Shown: positions 22,220-32,918 of the stretch, one piece after another
How the letters are laid out: each line of letters begins with the position of its first letter
Position numbering within the stretch: the first letter of the stretch is position 1
Assembly (NCBI GenBank): GCA_029959085.1
Contig: JARWIR010000010.1
Location: 16,947,001 to 17,011,000, forward strand
Direction of reading: 5' to 3'
Length of the DNA stretch: 64,000 nt
From: Nemophila menziesii
Taxonomy: Eukaryota > Streptophyta > Magnoliopsida > Boraginales > Hydrophyllaceae
Notes under the pieces: model-generated
Seen by the model: only the letters and a program-made list of their open reading frames with translations
The model's database searches: none
What the model was told of the DNA's origin: nothing
Made by a program: the position numbers and the translations under genes

Positions 22220-22972
22220 GGTGTAAGTTTTTTAGCGGATTCACTGGGACCCACATTAAGAGAGCTCTATCTTGATGAATGCCAAGGCATCAATCCCATG
22301 CTAATTTTACCTTCTTTGCTTAAGCTGCAAAATGTGGAAGTTCTATCTTTGTCCGGAAATGAAACAGTGTCTGATCAGTTCATTAAGAAGTTTGTCACAG
22401 CTTGTGGACATAATCTCAAGGAGCTTATCTTAGGACATTGCGTGGCTTTAACTGATGCTTCGGTTAAAATTATGGCAGAGAAGTGCCCTGGTTTATCTGC
22501 TATTGACCTTAGCAATGTACTTAAATTAACAGACGCTTCAATAGGTTACTTAGCAAATGGTTGTAGTGCCATTCAAAAGCTCATTCTAGTTCGTAATAAA
22601 TTCAGTGATGAAGCTATTGCTGCATATCTGGAGACTTGTGGAGAATCTCTAGATGAACTCTCTCTAAATTATATCAGCCAGGTGTCTAACAACACAACTA
22701 TTTCACTAGCAAAATGTGGAAATAATTTGACAAGTTTGGACCTGTCTTGGTGTCGAAAGTTATCAAATGAAGCGTTAGGGTTGATAGTGGATAGTTGTTT
22801 ATCCCTAAAACTGCTAAAACTATTTTGGTGTAGTCAGATTACAGACGTGTTTGTGAAAGGACACTTAAATCCACAAGTGAAGATAGTTGGATTAAGGATG
22901 ACACCAGTGTTGCAGCATCTCAAGGAGCCGGATTTTATGCGTGGACCTCTTCGTTATTCTTCTGCTTATTAA
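22220..22972 (+). pseudogene. RAD7/Rhp7-like leucine-rich-repeat protein, terminal exon only
   Basis: From an AG acceptor at 22,218-22,219 an open exon of about 250 codons encodes cysteine-containing LRRs: GPTLRELYLDEC, LQNVEVLSLSGN, LKELILGHCVALTDASVKIM, LSAIDLSNVLKLTD, LTSLDLSWCRKLSNEALGLI and LKLLKLFWCSQITDVFVKGH, ending EPDFMRGPLRYSSAY. This matches the C-terminal half of plant RAD7/Rhp7-like, RNI-fold proteins; yeast Rad7 works in nucleotide-excision repair. The N-terminal half is not found upstream, so it is a gene fragment or depends on unrecognised exons. FWC in the penultimate repeat looks derived, since the duplicate has FGC. The end of this exon is duplicated at 29,963. Confidence 0.75.
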
Positions 22973-23440
22973 ATATATTATTATTATTATTATATGTATG
23001 TAATGTTAATGGTCTGGAAGACTAGAATGTTGATTTCTTTTTCTTTTTACTTCTTTTAGTGGATTTTGTTTTAGAATGTTAACTCTTGACGTAAATTATA
23101 TTTATACATTGGTGAAAAAAAAACAACTTGAATCTTAGCGTCTTAAAATCGTACAAAGCATCAGAATTTATTCCCATTTCTCTCATCATGTACGCATGAG
23201 AAGTGTGTTCTTTTCAGATATTTATCTCTCGTTCCTAAGATTAATAAATTAGATATGAATATATTAAGTGAGTTTTTTTCATAAATAACTATTACTAAAA
23301 TCTAATTAAAAATTAACCCAAACCCAACCCTAACTTTTACAGTTGTAATTCATAAATTCGTAATACTCAACATATGATATTTGGACTTGCATTTCTCTCT
23401 TTTATCTTATATAGAATATTTATATCTGTTGTAGTTAAGT
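22973..23440. other. 3' flank of the LRR exon
   Basis: AT-rich sequence follows the stop codon, with an (ATT)n run at 22,975-22,992. No gene is seen. The part from 23,124 is the last shared sequence with copy 2, where it resumes at 63,899 after the missing LRR exon. Confidence 0.6.
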
Positions 23441-24820
23441 TGGACTATAATTGTTGCGAGAATTACCGCTAGCAACCGCCCAGATCGTCGCTAGTGGTAT
23501 GAAAATTGGTAGCTAAAAGTGATTATCACCTTTAGCAATAGTTAGCGGTTGCTAAAAGGTCGACGTTAGTTACTAGTCTTTAGAGGTACCCCTCTGCCTA
23601 GATAACTCTTTTTTGGTCTCTTAACGTGATACATTACCAACCAGCAGATTGCTCGCTAAAGTTAGGGTATTTTAGCTACCACTAGCGGTTACAAGTACGT
23701 TAGTAGCTTTAACGACTACGTGTGACAGCTAATACTTCAAACTCTTTTACGATAACACAGTGGTCGCTAGAATTTTTTAACTTTAGGGACAACGTAGTGG
23801 TCACTAGTACTCCCTTGTTCGGCCACTAGGTGGTCGCTTGAGTTGTATAAATAAAATTTAAGAGATTTTTTATTTATTCATTTAAAGTTCTTCATTACCA
23901 CACCCACTAAACCCAAATTACACTAAAAGCATACTAAATCCAAAATAATCAACAAATTTAAGTTTTTTTGTTATACAATAAAATCAATCAACTTATACTA
24001 TTAGCCTGTCTCGTATTCGTCCCGCTCAAGGCAATAATCTCATCATCACTATCTGTATTCACCATCTGGTGGAAATCAACCTCATATGCATTGTAGTCTC
24101 AGGTATCGTGCAACTCTTTCTCATCATGTACAATAGTTGGATCATGCTCTTATCTATCTTGGTCTATTTCGGTGGATTCTTCATTATTCATGCTCAATCC
24201 ATATATCTATAATGTTCCATTCACAATAGGTATTGACTCAGAGGTATCAATCGTCAAAATAACACCCACAATATCTCCACTCCAACCGTGATGATCACTT
24301 ATTTAACATTTTAAACACAATAATATAAAGCATGAAAAATAAAAAATAAATTATGAATGGAAACTGGAAGAAATACCTCAACTAAATTAGTAGATTGAAT
24401 GGTAGAAATGAGTCCCAATGAGTTGGGCTATCTTTGGTGGTATCCGTGGTGGAACGAGAGATGTGGCGGTAAATAATGACTCCATTGTGAGATTTTTTGA
24501 AATTGATTTTTTTGGGAAGGTTATTAAGATTGTGGAAAAATATGGATTGGGAAAGTTTCTACAAATACGTTTTGTATTTGCTATACAACCCTCTGTAGCG
24601 ACCGTTTGAGGGTGGCTGCCAAAGGATGTGTATCTTTTAGCGACCACTATTGTAATCGGCAATTTTTTTAATTTTTTATTTATTTAATGTATCTTTACCG
24701 ATTATTGTGGTGGTCGCTAATAACTTCTAGTTACTAGCGACTAATTGGTGATCGATATTAAGTTTTTCTTTATTTTTTTATTTTAAATAAAATATTATCC
24801 ATCAATAATGTGGTCTTTAT
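23441..24820. mobile_element. Degenerate CACTA-like element with subterminal repeats (left part)
   Basis: Repeated TGGTCGCTA / TAGCGACCAC / CTAGCGGTT motifs in both orientations run through 23,460-23,840 and 24,595-24,760. Such clusters are typical of CACTA subterminal regions. No transposase gene is recognisable. The unit seems to have been split by the copia insertion at 24,821, and its continuation past the insertion site is seen only in the second young repeat (to about 32,290). The terminal repeats are too decayed to place. Confidence 0.45.
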
Positions 24821-25185
24821 TGTTATATTAAATAACCACCAGTTGTACAGGAGAAAATGGTTTCCAGAAAAACAAATGAAAAGGAAAAAGTTTTGAAAGA
24901 AACTAACTATTACAAAAATCGAAATACGATTACAACAATCGAATAACAATTACACGGAAATACGATTACAAAAAACGGAATCAAAATGTTACACGGAAAT
25001 AACAAAAACGATACACTTACACGGAAAAGGAAAAACACACAATCGTCACCGTTGTTAAAAAGATATTCCGGCGTGACCGGTATCTCTAACAGAACTACTA
25101 CGCTAGGAAAATATAGAGAGAGGTGGTGAGGCAGAGTGTTTTTTTCTTTAGAGTGTTCGTAGCTGTAGAGAGTGGAATGAGAGCA

Positions 25186-25198
25186 CTATATATAGGGG
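25186..25198 (-). promoter_or_regulatory. TATA box of the copia LTR
   Basis: On the minus strand CCCCTATATATAG sits about 590 bp into the LTR, a usual place for the U3/R boundary promoter. Confidence 0.65.
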
Positions 25199-25520
25199 TG
25201 AGGAGTGGAATACCCAAGTCAGAAACGTCCATTAAATCCCATGATTCCCTCCCGGAATTGATTTGACGTTTTTGATTGCCTTGTAACCCCCACAATCTTG
25301 TAACTGATACGTTTTGACTTTCCTATTCTCAATTCCCACGTTTTTATTTGACTAAGTAACAGCAGCTGGATATCCCATCCCTTTAACGCGTGCGAGATTG
25401 GTGGAGGTTTGTCTTCTACGTTTGAGTTGGAGTGGTCAACTACTACTATAAGAGCTGGTACAAAATCCATTTCATTTTTCATTTTTTGACTCCCCAAACT
25501 CCCCAAACTCCCTAAACTCC

Positions 25521-25603
25521 CCACGACCCACGACCCACGACCCACGACCCACGACCCACGCCGGGCCGGGCCGGGTCGGGCGGGTGGGTGGTGGTGGTGG
25601 TGC
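25521..25603. repeat. GC-rich minisatellite within the copia LTR
   Basis: About six units of ACCCACG (7 bp) are followed by GGCCGGGCCGGG-type repeats and a GGT run. This is simple-sequence expansion in the U3 part of the LTR. Confidence 0.85.
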
Positions 25604-25780
25604 GCGCGTGTGGGCTAGATCATTGCTTTGCCATGTACATGATTATTGGCTATTTGAACTTAGTTAAAATCACTAAGTATAAAAATGGTCATTGGTTCTT
25701 ATATCCCACCGATGTGGGAAAGGTAAAAACCATTTTTTGACTTTAACAAATGGATCATTGGAGAGAGTATATCTCCAACA

Positions 25781-25789
25781 ATCCCCCAC
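25781..25789 (-). other. Copia polypurine tract
   Basis: On the minus strand GTGGGGGAT lies directly upstream of the LTR start TGTTGGAG, the standard position for the plus-strand primer. Confidence 0.85.
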
Positions 25790-26310
25790 ACATTTGAAGG
25801 TCAACAAAAGGTTTTGTGAGAAGGTTCCAGAAAGAAGAATAGGTGAATTGTACTTAAGTGTCAATATCTTGCGATTTGAATTGACACGTAGTGAAGTGAG
25901 GCAACCACCGAATTCCGTTTAAGTGAACTTACTCTTGAACTTTAACGGTTATCGATCGAGACCCTCACAGCACATACTCTACCTGATTCAAGGTTATGGT
26001 CCCCTCTGACATCACCTTTTGGTTCATCAAGTCCTTCTCTAAGGACCACCCTTTAAGGGCTATGAACTTGGTGGATTTATTCATTTGAGAGTGGTGCAAG
26101 GACGTCTCCTCAACACTCTACCATGAATATTTGGGTTTCAATGTTACCCTTGAATTCATCAAGTCCTTCTCAAAAGAACCACCACAAAGGCTATGAATTC
26201 AATGTGAGTTCAACACTCGGTACGTCTTTTTCATCAGGTCCTTCTCAAAAGAACCACCACAAGTGGCTATGAACAAGACGATTTAGGTTTGAGCCTTAGG
26301 GATGGGTAAA

Positions 26311-29300
26311 TTACATTGACTCATTAGTCACATGTTCCCACTTAGTGGGTTTTAGTCCCATCCCCCTCGACGTCTCCAGGACTAGTCTCCTGGTTAAGCC
26401 TTTGGTGAACGGATCAGCTAGATTCTCCTCTGATCGTACAAATTCCAAGGCTATCACACCATTCTTCAGTAATTGTCTTACTGACCCATGTCTGATGCGA
26501 ATATGTCTCTTTTTCCCATTATAGGCGCTATTATGAGCGACTCCAATGGCTGCTTGTGAATCACAGTGGATACATACAGGTGTGGCACTTCCTTCCCAAA
26601 GTGGCACATCCGATAAGAGACTTCTCAACCACCCAGCTTCTTGCCCAGCTAACTCTAGTGCTATGAACTCAGACTCCATGGTGGAGCATGCTATACAAGT
26701 CTGTTTGGAAGACTTCCACGATATAGCACCTCCCCCTAAGGAGAACACGTAACCACTGGTGGAGTTTACTTCGTCATTGTCAGAGATCCAGTTTGCATCA
26801 CAAAAACCCTCAAGGACTGCAGGGAATTTGTTATAGTGCAAGCCTAGATCGATGGTACCCTTCAAGTATTTCAATAGACGGCGAAGTGCAACCCAGTGGT
26901 CACTACTTGGGTTATGAGTTTAGCGACTAAGTCTGCTTACGGTATAGGCAATATCGGGTCGAGTATAGTTCATTAAGAACATTACACTTCCTATGATTTT
27001 AGCATATTCATTTTGGGATACAGCATCCCCAACATGTTTAGATAAGTTAATGCTAGAATCATAAGGAGTATTTACAGGCGTTACATCAAAGGAATTGAAC
27101 TTCTTCAGCATCCTTTCTACGTAATGAGACTGATTCAGGGTAATACCATTACTGCTTCTAATGATTTTTACCCCAAGTATCACATCAGCTTCTCCTATGT
27201 CTTTCATGTCGAATCTGGAAGACAAGAAACGTTTAGTCTCATTTATAATATGAATAGTAGTACCAAAGATGAGCATGTCATCTACATAAAGGCAGATGAT
27301 AACACACTCTGAATTTGTTACCTTGGAGTAAACACATGAATCAGAAGTGTTAGCTATAAACCCATATGAGATGAGAGTACTATCTAGTTTTTCATACCAT
27401 TTTTTCGGTGCCTGTTTCAAACCATACAAGGATTTTTTCAACTTACACACTTTGTCCCCTTGACCAGGGACCACACACCCTTCAGGTTGAGCCATGTAGA
27501 TCTCTTCATCTAGATCTCCGTTCAAGAACGCGGTTTTGACATCCATTTGATGTATTACAAGTTCGTGAATGACGGCTAAAGCAATAAGGGTTCTTATCGT
27601 GGCAATTTTGGTCACTGGGGAATAAGTGTCAAAGTAGTCTAGACCTTTCTTTTGGGTGAAGCCCTTAATAACAAGTCTGGCTTTGAATTTTTCTATTGAG
27701 CCATCGGGTCTCAATTTTTTCTTAAAAATCCATTTGCTACTAATCGCTTTGCTACCCCTAGGTAAGTCGGTTAATTCCCATGTATGGTTACTTTTGATTG
27801 ACTCAAGTTCACTGTTAATAGCCTCTTTCCAAAAACTAGCATCTATAGATTTTAAAGCATCATCATAAGTTTTTGGGTCATCCTCCATGAGGAAACAGTT
27901 GACTACCTGTTCGTCTAATAGATCGATGTGAGAACCTTCTGTTATAAAGGCTGTTATAAAGTCAGGGCCGAAGCTAGACTCGATCCTGCGCCTCTTACTT
28001 CTCCTAGGTTCTTCCTCGGGAATACTACTAGGCTCCATGGAAGTGGAGGGGTTAGGAAAAACATCACAAAGAGGTACCACATCATTAGTAGATAAATTAT
28101 CAACAGGTAAAGAAGTATTAACAGAATTTAAATCTTTCAAAGGAAAAACATGTTCAAAGAATTCAGCGTCTCTAGATTCACAAATAGAGTTATCTTCTAA
28201 TGACAAGAATCTGTAAGCCGCACTATTCTGAGCGTACCCTATGAAAATTGAGTCAATGGTTTTGGGACCAACGGTGACAGTTTTAAAATCAGGTAGTTTG
28301 ACTTTGGCAAGGCACCCCCACACTTTTAAAAATTTCAGGTTTGGTGGAAAACCCTTCCACATTTCATACGGGGTCTTTTCTAGGGATTTATGCGGTACCC
28401 TATTAAGTACATAACAGGCTGACAAGACAGCTTCCCCCCACATGTTGTTTGGTAAACCTGAACTAATTAACATGGCATTCATAGTCTCTTTAAGGGACCT
28501 ATTCTTTCTTTCTACTATGCCGTTTTGTTGGGGTGTATAAGGGGCACTAAGTTCGTGGATAATCCCATTTGTTTCACAAAACTCTTTAAGGGAATTAGAA
28601 CTATACTCGCCTCCTCTATCGGACCTAAGTCGTTTGATTTTACAATCTAGTTGGTTTTCAACTTCGGCTTTATATTTTAAAAACGCATTTTCCGCCTCAT
28701 CTTTAGTTTTAAGAAGATACACTTTAGTAAACCTAGAGTAGTCATCTACAAAGGTTATGTAATAAAGTTTTCCACCTCTACTAGCGGAGTTTTTAAAATC
28801 AGCTAAGTCCGAATGAACTAATTCAAGTAGTTTAGTTTGTCTCGTGGTAACGGGTTTAAAAGGTTTTTTCGCAAGTTTGGACTCTACACATATTTGACAT
28901 TTTTCAAAGTCATCCACGTTGTTAACGGGTATTAGTCCAAGATTTTTAAGCCTTTTAATAGACGCAACATTTAAATGGCCTAGTCTACCGTGCCACGTTT
29001 GAACGGACTCAACAATATAAGCGGAATTAGATGCATTCTCATTAAGGGTTACAGTGTTTAAAACAAACAAGCCATTATTAAGGTACCCTTTCCCCACGAA
29101 TTCGTCATTTTTGGTGATAATGACTTTACCCCCCTCGAAAACAAGTTTGAGACTAACTTTATTAAGGAGAGCCCCGGAAACTAAGTTCCTACGGAGAGAG
29201 GGAACGAAGAGAACATCATTTAGTTCAAGAGTCTTACCAGATGTGAGTTTGAGGGGAACTTGACCCTTACCAAGAACAGTAGCGGTGGAAGAGTCACCCA

Positions 29301-29962
29301 AGTACACACACTCACCATCAGTTGCCTTTTCGAATTTCTTGAACAAGGATTTGTTTGCGCAGAAATGACGAGAAGCTCCAGTGTCAAGGATCCACTCGCT
29401 CTTATTCTCTACCAAGTTTACCTCAACCATTACCGCAGCAATGATTTCTTCGGTCTCAGTCAGATTCGCGGCAGCTTTGGGACCCTGGCCAGCTCTCTGG
29501 GGACATTCAAAAGCTTTGTGCCCTTCTTTGCCACAACAGTAACAGGCCCCTTTAGTTTTTTGAATCTTACCAGAGATCTTGAATCCTCCACCTTGTTTGT
29601 TGAAGTTGCCGCGATTCTTGTTTCCCCCAGACTTAGATTTGTTGGACCCTTGTTGCTTTCCCTTCCCTTTGAACCTGACTTTGTTACCTTGGCCAGAACC
29701 TTCGACTAGATTAGCTTTGGAGGAATGAGAAGGGAAAGAGATTGACTTATCCTTTTATCGATTCGCTTCTTCGACTTGGATGTGGCTGATGAGCTCTTGG
29801 AGGGTCATTTCTTTCTTTTTGTGCTTGAGGTGGTTGCGGTATTCACTCCAAGATGGGGGAAATTTCTCAAGCAAAATGTTGGCTTGAAGAATTTCACACA
29901 TCTTCATGCCTTCGGTGATAACCTCCGCGCATAGGTTCTCGTACACGTGAAGTTGTTCAGTC
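26311..29962 (-). pseudogene. Copia gag-pol polyprotein (two stops, truncated N-terminus)
   Basis: One minus-strand frame carries, in order: the gag C-terminal part (LQANILLEKFPPSWSEYRNH); a CYCCGKEGHKAFEC zinc knuckle near 29,540; protease active site WILDTGASRHFC; integrase HHCC region (WHGRLGHLNVASIKRL...CQICVESK) and catalytic D-D-E (LVHSDLADF, RSDRGGEY, GIVERKNRSLKE); RT with WIFKKKLRPDG, DVKTAFLNGDLDEEIYM, SLYGLKQAPKKWY and the YVDD box; and RNase H ending in the LADPFTKGL motif. Only two premature stops occur: TAA at 29,755 and TAA at about 26,917, where relatives have Tyr in SRYTHNPS. With no frameshift, it is the youngest element here. Confidence 0.93.
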
Positions 29963-30278
29963 ACTCTCTCTAAATTATATCAGCCAGGTGTCTAACAACA
30001 CAACTATTTCACTAGCAAAATGTGGAAATAATTTGACAAGTTTGGACCTGTCTCGGTGTCGAAAGTTATCAAATGAAGCGTTAGGGTTGATAGTGGATAG
30101 TTGTTTATCCCTAAAACTGCTAAAACTATTTGGGTGTAGTCAGATTACAGACGTGTTTGTGAAAGGACACTTAAATCCACAAGTGAAGATAGTTGGATTA
30201 AGGATGACACCAGTGTTGCAGCATCTCAAGGAGCCGGATTTTATGCGTGGACCTCTTCGTTATTCTTCTGCTTATTAA
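29963..30278 (+). pseudogene. RAD7-like LRR exon fragment (duplicate)
   Basis: This is the last third of the LRR exon, identical to 22,657-22,972 except for SRCRKL instead of SWCRKL and FGCSQ instead of FWCSQ. It is fused at its 5' end to copia gag in opposite orientation, so it has no promoter or start of its own. It keeps the same stop codon and 3' flank. Confidence 0.92.
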
Positions 30279-32125
30279 ATATATTATTATTATTATATGT
30301 ATGTAATGTTAATGGTCTGGAAGACTAGAATGTTGATTTCTTTTTCTTTTTACTTCTTTTAGTGGATTTTGTTTTAGAATGTTAACTCTTGACGTAAATT
30401 ATATTTATACATTGGTGAAAAAAAAACAACTTGAATCTTAGCGTCTTAAAATCGTACAAAGCATCAGAATTTATTCCCATTTCTCTCATCATGTACGCAT
30501 GAGAAGTGTGTTCTTTTCAGATATTTATCTCTCGTTCCTAAGATTAATAAATTAGATATGAATATATTAAGTGAGTTTTTTTCATAAATAACTATTACTA
30601 AAATCTAATTAAAAATTAACCCAAACCCAACCCTAACTTTTACAGTTGTAATTCATAAATTCGTAATACTCAACATATGATATTTGGACTTGCATTTCTC
30701 TCTTTTATCTTATATAGAATATTTATATCTGTTGTAGTTAAGTTGGACTATAATTGTTGCGAGAATTACCGCTAGCAACCGCCCAGATCGTCGCTAGTGG
30801 TATGAAAATTGGTAGCTAAAAGTGATTATCACCTTTAGCAATAGTTAGCGGTTGCTAAAAGGTCGACGTTAGTTACTAGTCTTTAGAGGTACCCCTCTGC
30901 CTAGATAACTCTTTTTTGGTCTCTTAACGTGATACATTACCAACCAGCAGATTGCTCGCTAAAGTTAGGGTATTTTAGCTACCACTAGCGGTTACAAGTA
31001 CGTTAGTAGCTTTAACGACTACGTGTGACAGCTAATACTTCAAACTCTTTTACGATAACACAGTGGTCGCTAGAATTTTTTAACTTTAGGGACAACGTAG
31101 TGGTCACTAGTACTCCCTTGTTCGGCCACTAGGTGGTCGCTTGAGTTGTATAAATAAAATTTAAGAGATTTTTTATTTATTCATTTAAAGTTCTTCATTA
31201 CCACACCCACTAAACCCAAATTACACTAAAAGCATACTAAATCCAAAATAATCAACAAATTTAAGTTTTTTTGTTATACAATAAAATCAATCAACTTATA
31301 CTATTAGCCTGTCTCGTATTCGTCCCGCTCAAGGCAATAATCTCATCATCACTATCTGTATTCACCATCTGGTGGAAATCAACCTCATATGCATTGTAGT
31401 CTCAGGTATCGTGCAACTCTTTCTCATCATGTACAATAGTTGGATCATGCTCTTATCTATCTTGGTCTATTTCGGTGGATTCTTCATTATTCATGCTCAA
31501 TCCATATATCTATAATGTTCCATTCACAATAGGTATTGACTCAGAGGTATCAATCGTCAAAATAACACCCATAATATCTCCACTCCAACCGTGATGATCA
31601 CTTATTTAACATTTTAAACACAATAATATAAAGCATGAAAAATAAAAAATAAATTATGAATGGAAACTGGAAGAAATACCTCAACTAAATTAGTAGATTG
31701 AATGGTAGAAATGAGTCCCAATGAGTTGGGCTATCTTTGGTGGTATCCGTGGTGGAACGAGAGATGTGGCGGTAAATAATGACTCCATTGTGAGATTTTT
31801 TGAAAATGATTTTTTTGGGAAGGTTATTAAGATTGTGGAAAAATATGGATTGGGAAAGTTTCTACAAATACGTTTTGTATTTGCTATACAACCTTCTGTA
31901 GCGACCGTTTGAGGGTGGCTGCCAAAGGATGTGTATCTTTTAGCGACCACTATTGTAATCGGCAATTTTTTTAATTTTTTATTTATTTAATGTATCTTTA
32001 CCGATTATTGTGGTGGTCGCTAATAACTTCTAGTTACTAGCGACTAATTGGTGATCGATATTAAGTTTTTCTTTATTTTTTTTTATTTTAAATAAAATAT
32101 TATCCATCAATAATGTGGTCTTTAT
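29963..32125. repeat. Young 2.16-kb direct repeat, copy b (empty copia site)
   Basis: The second copy of 22,657-24,820. At 32,121 the sequence TTTATTAGTTGGCACG runs uninterrupted, which is the unoccupied form of the site where the copia LTR sits in the first copy. The left junction shares ACTCTCTCT with both parents (copia gag and LRR exon). Confidence 0.95.
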
Positions 32126-32300
32126 TAGTTGGCACGTACTCCTTTAGCGACCGCACCACTCGTCAAAAGACTTAAATACTTTTTTTTTATTTTCGAAAAT
32201 CATTATTGATCGCGAAAATTCCTGTAATTAGCAACTACCTGGGTGGTCTTCAGAAGTGTGGTGATTAAAAGGCTAGTAATGTAGTTGGAGTAATTAGGTT
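30279..32300. mobile_element. LRR 3' flank and degenerate CACTA-like element (uninterrupted)
   Basis: The first ~460 bp equals the 3' flank of the LRR exon. From about 30,765 to 32,290 TAGCGACCAC/GTGGTCGCTA motifs recur, including TTTAGCGACCGCACCACTCG beyond the copia site. No transposase is readable. This copy gives the full span of the small CACTA-like element. Ends are uncertain. Confidence 0.45.
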
Positions 32301-32918
32301 GAACTTTGTGGAGTTTCTATGTAGCCGAGCTCAGAAACCCATGCGTGCCTACATAGTAAAAATTATATTGTTCACCCATTTGTAATGATCTTTCCCCGGT
32401 CACCCATTTCTATATCTAATCGTTATGCTTTATATTTTAGATTTCAGCTAATTTTTAATATTCATCTTTTTTCTAACGACCATATTTAATTTTTGAAGCC
32501 CTTTTTTGCATTAATCGAACAAATTCACTTGGTGAAACACACAAAGATCAATCAAATAAGTAGAACCTAACAAGGGTTCCAAATTCCACTTATAAGTGAT
32601 TCAGATCATACAAGAGTCAAATTTAAACTGAAAGGGGTAGTTCTATTTTTCATTAATTTTACTTAGTTTAAAGCTAATATTTTTTAATGGTAATAATGAT
32701 TAAGCAATATTTCTTTGACACATCGGGTAATGTTTAAAGCAATATGGAACTGTCTGTTTGTTAATCACATAAAATTAGCAGGGAATTTGTGAACTTTTGT
32801 TTTTTCTTTTAATTTCTTTTTATCTATATTAAGATTGACTTGTGTAATAGCCCCAAATTTTTTAGAGTGTAATTGTCCTATATTTTGCAGATTTGGTTAG
32901 TTACGAGGGATCGAGAAA
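32301..32918 (+). promoter_or_regulatory. Upstream region and 5' leader of the clathrin-assembly pseudogene
   Basis: No coding sequence is recognised. A pyrimidine-rich tract ends in TTTTGCAG at 32,881-32,890, an acceptor-like site 28 bp before the ATG, so the leader probably contained an intron. The promoter is not evident. Confidence 0.4.

Larger units (their letters stand above)
1..23223. repeat. Large direct repeat, copy 1
   Basis: The first bases match the sequence starting at 38,341 almost base for base, and collinearity continues through every element up to the LRR gene region. It resumes at 23,124 and runs to about 23,223, which matches the window end. The offset is 38,340 at the start and about 41,700 at the end, the change being explained by insertions and deletions in either copy. 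Differences are scattered substitutions and short indels, a few percent by eye. The repeat began before the window, because the LTR that opens copy 2 at 37,927 is already cut by position 1 here. It could be a tandem segmental duplication or two haplotypes joined in an assembly. Confidence 0.93.
22657..24820. repeat. Young 2.16-kb direct repeat, copy a
   Basis: The segment from the last third of the LRR exon through its 3' flank and a CACTA-like region recurs at 29,963-32,125. By eye I find about five substitutions, one ATT unit and two T's in a homopolymer as differences. It starts at ACTCTCTCTAAATT and ends exactly where the copia LTR begins at 24,821. Confidence 0.95.
24821..25780 (-). mobile_element. 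Copia 3' LTR (960 bp)
   Basis: On the minus strand it runs from TGTTGGAGATATA (at 25,780) to AATATAACA (at 24,821), giving TGTT...AACA ends. It contains a TATA box (CCCCTATATATAG) at about 25,186-25,198. Upstream of that lies a GC-rich patch of CCCACGA and CCGGG repeats at 25,521-25,603, odd in such AT-rich DNA. The LTR drives transcription and terminates it in intact elements. Confidence 0.88.
24821..29962 (-). mobile_element. Ty1/copia retrotransposon, 5'-truncated
   Basis: On the minus strand the order is gag, protease, integrase, RT, RNase H, polypurine tract, 3' LTR. The element lacks its 5' LTR, primer-binding site and gag start, because it is joined to the LRR exon inside gag at about 29,962. 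The stretch between the pol stop and the tract (25,790-26,310) carries three imperfect repeats with CATCAAGTCCTTCTC and GGCTATGAA. The 5-bp target TTTAT at 24,816-24,820 abuts the LTR, and the empty site is preserved at 32,121. The order protease-integrase-RT defines copia; Tork/Tnt1-like is a tentative lineage. Confidence 0.92.

Noticed and set aside
24387..24662. 91-residue minus-strand frame, also present at 31,690-31,965
   Set aside because: Conserved only because the 2.16-kb segment is a recent duplicate. It lies in CACTA-like sequence, overlaps an equally open plus-strand frame and has no domain.
25219..25545. 108-residue minus-strand frame
   Set aside because: Lies wholly within the copia LTR and includes the GC-rich minisatellite. 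It is a by-product of composition.
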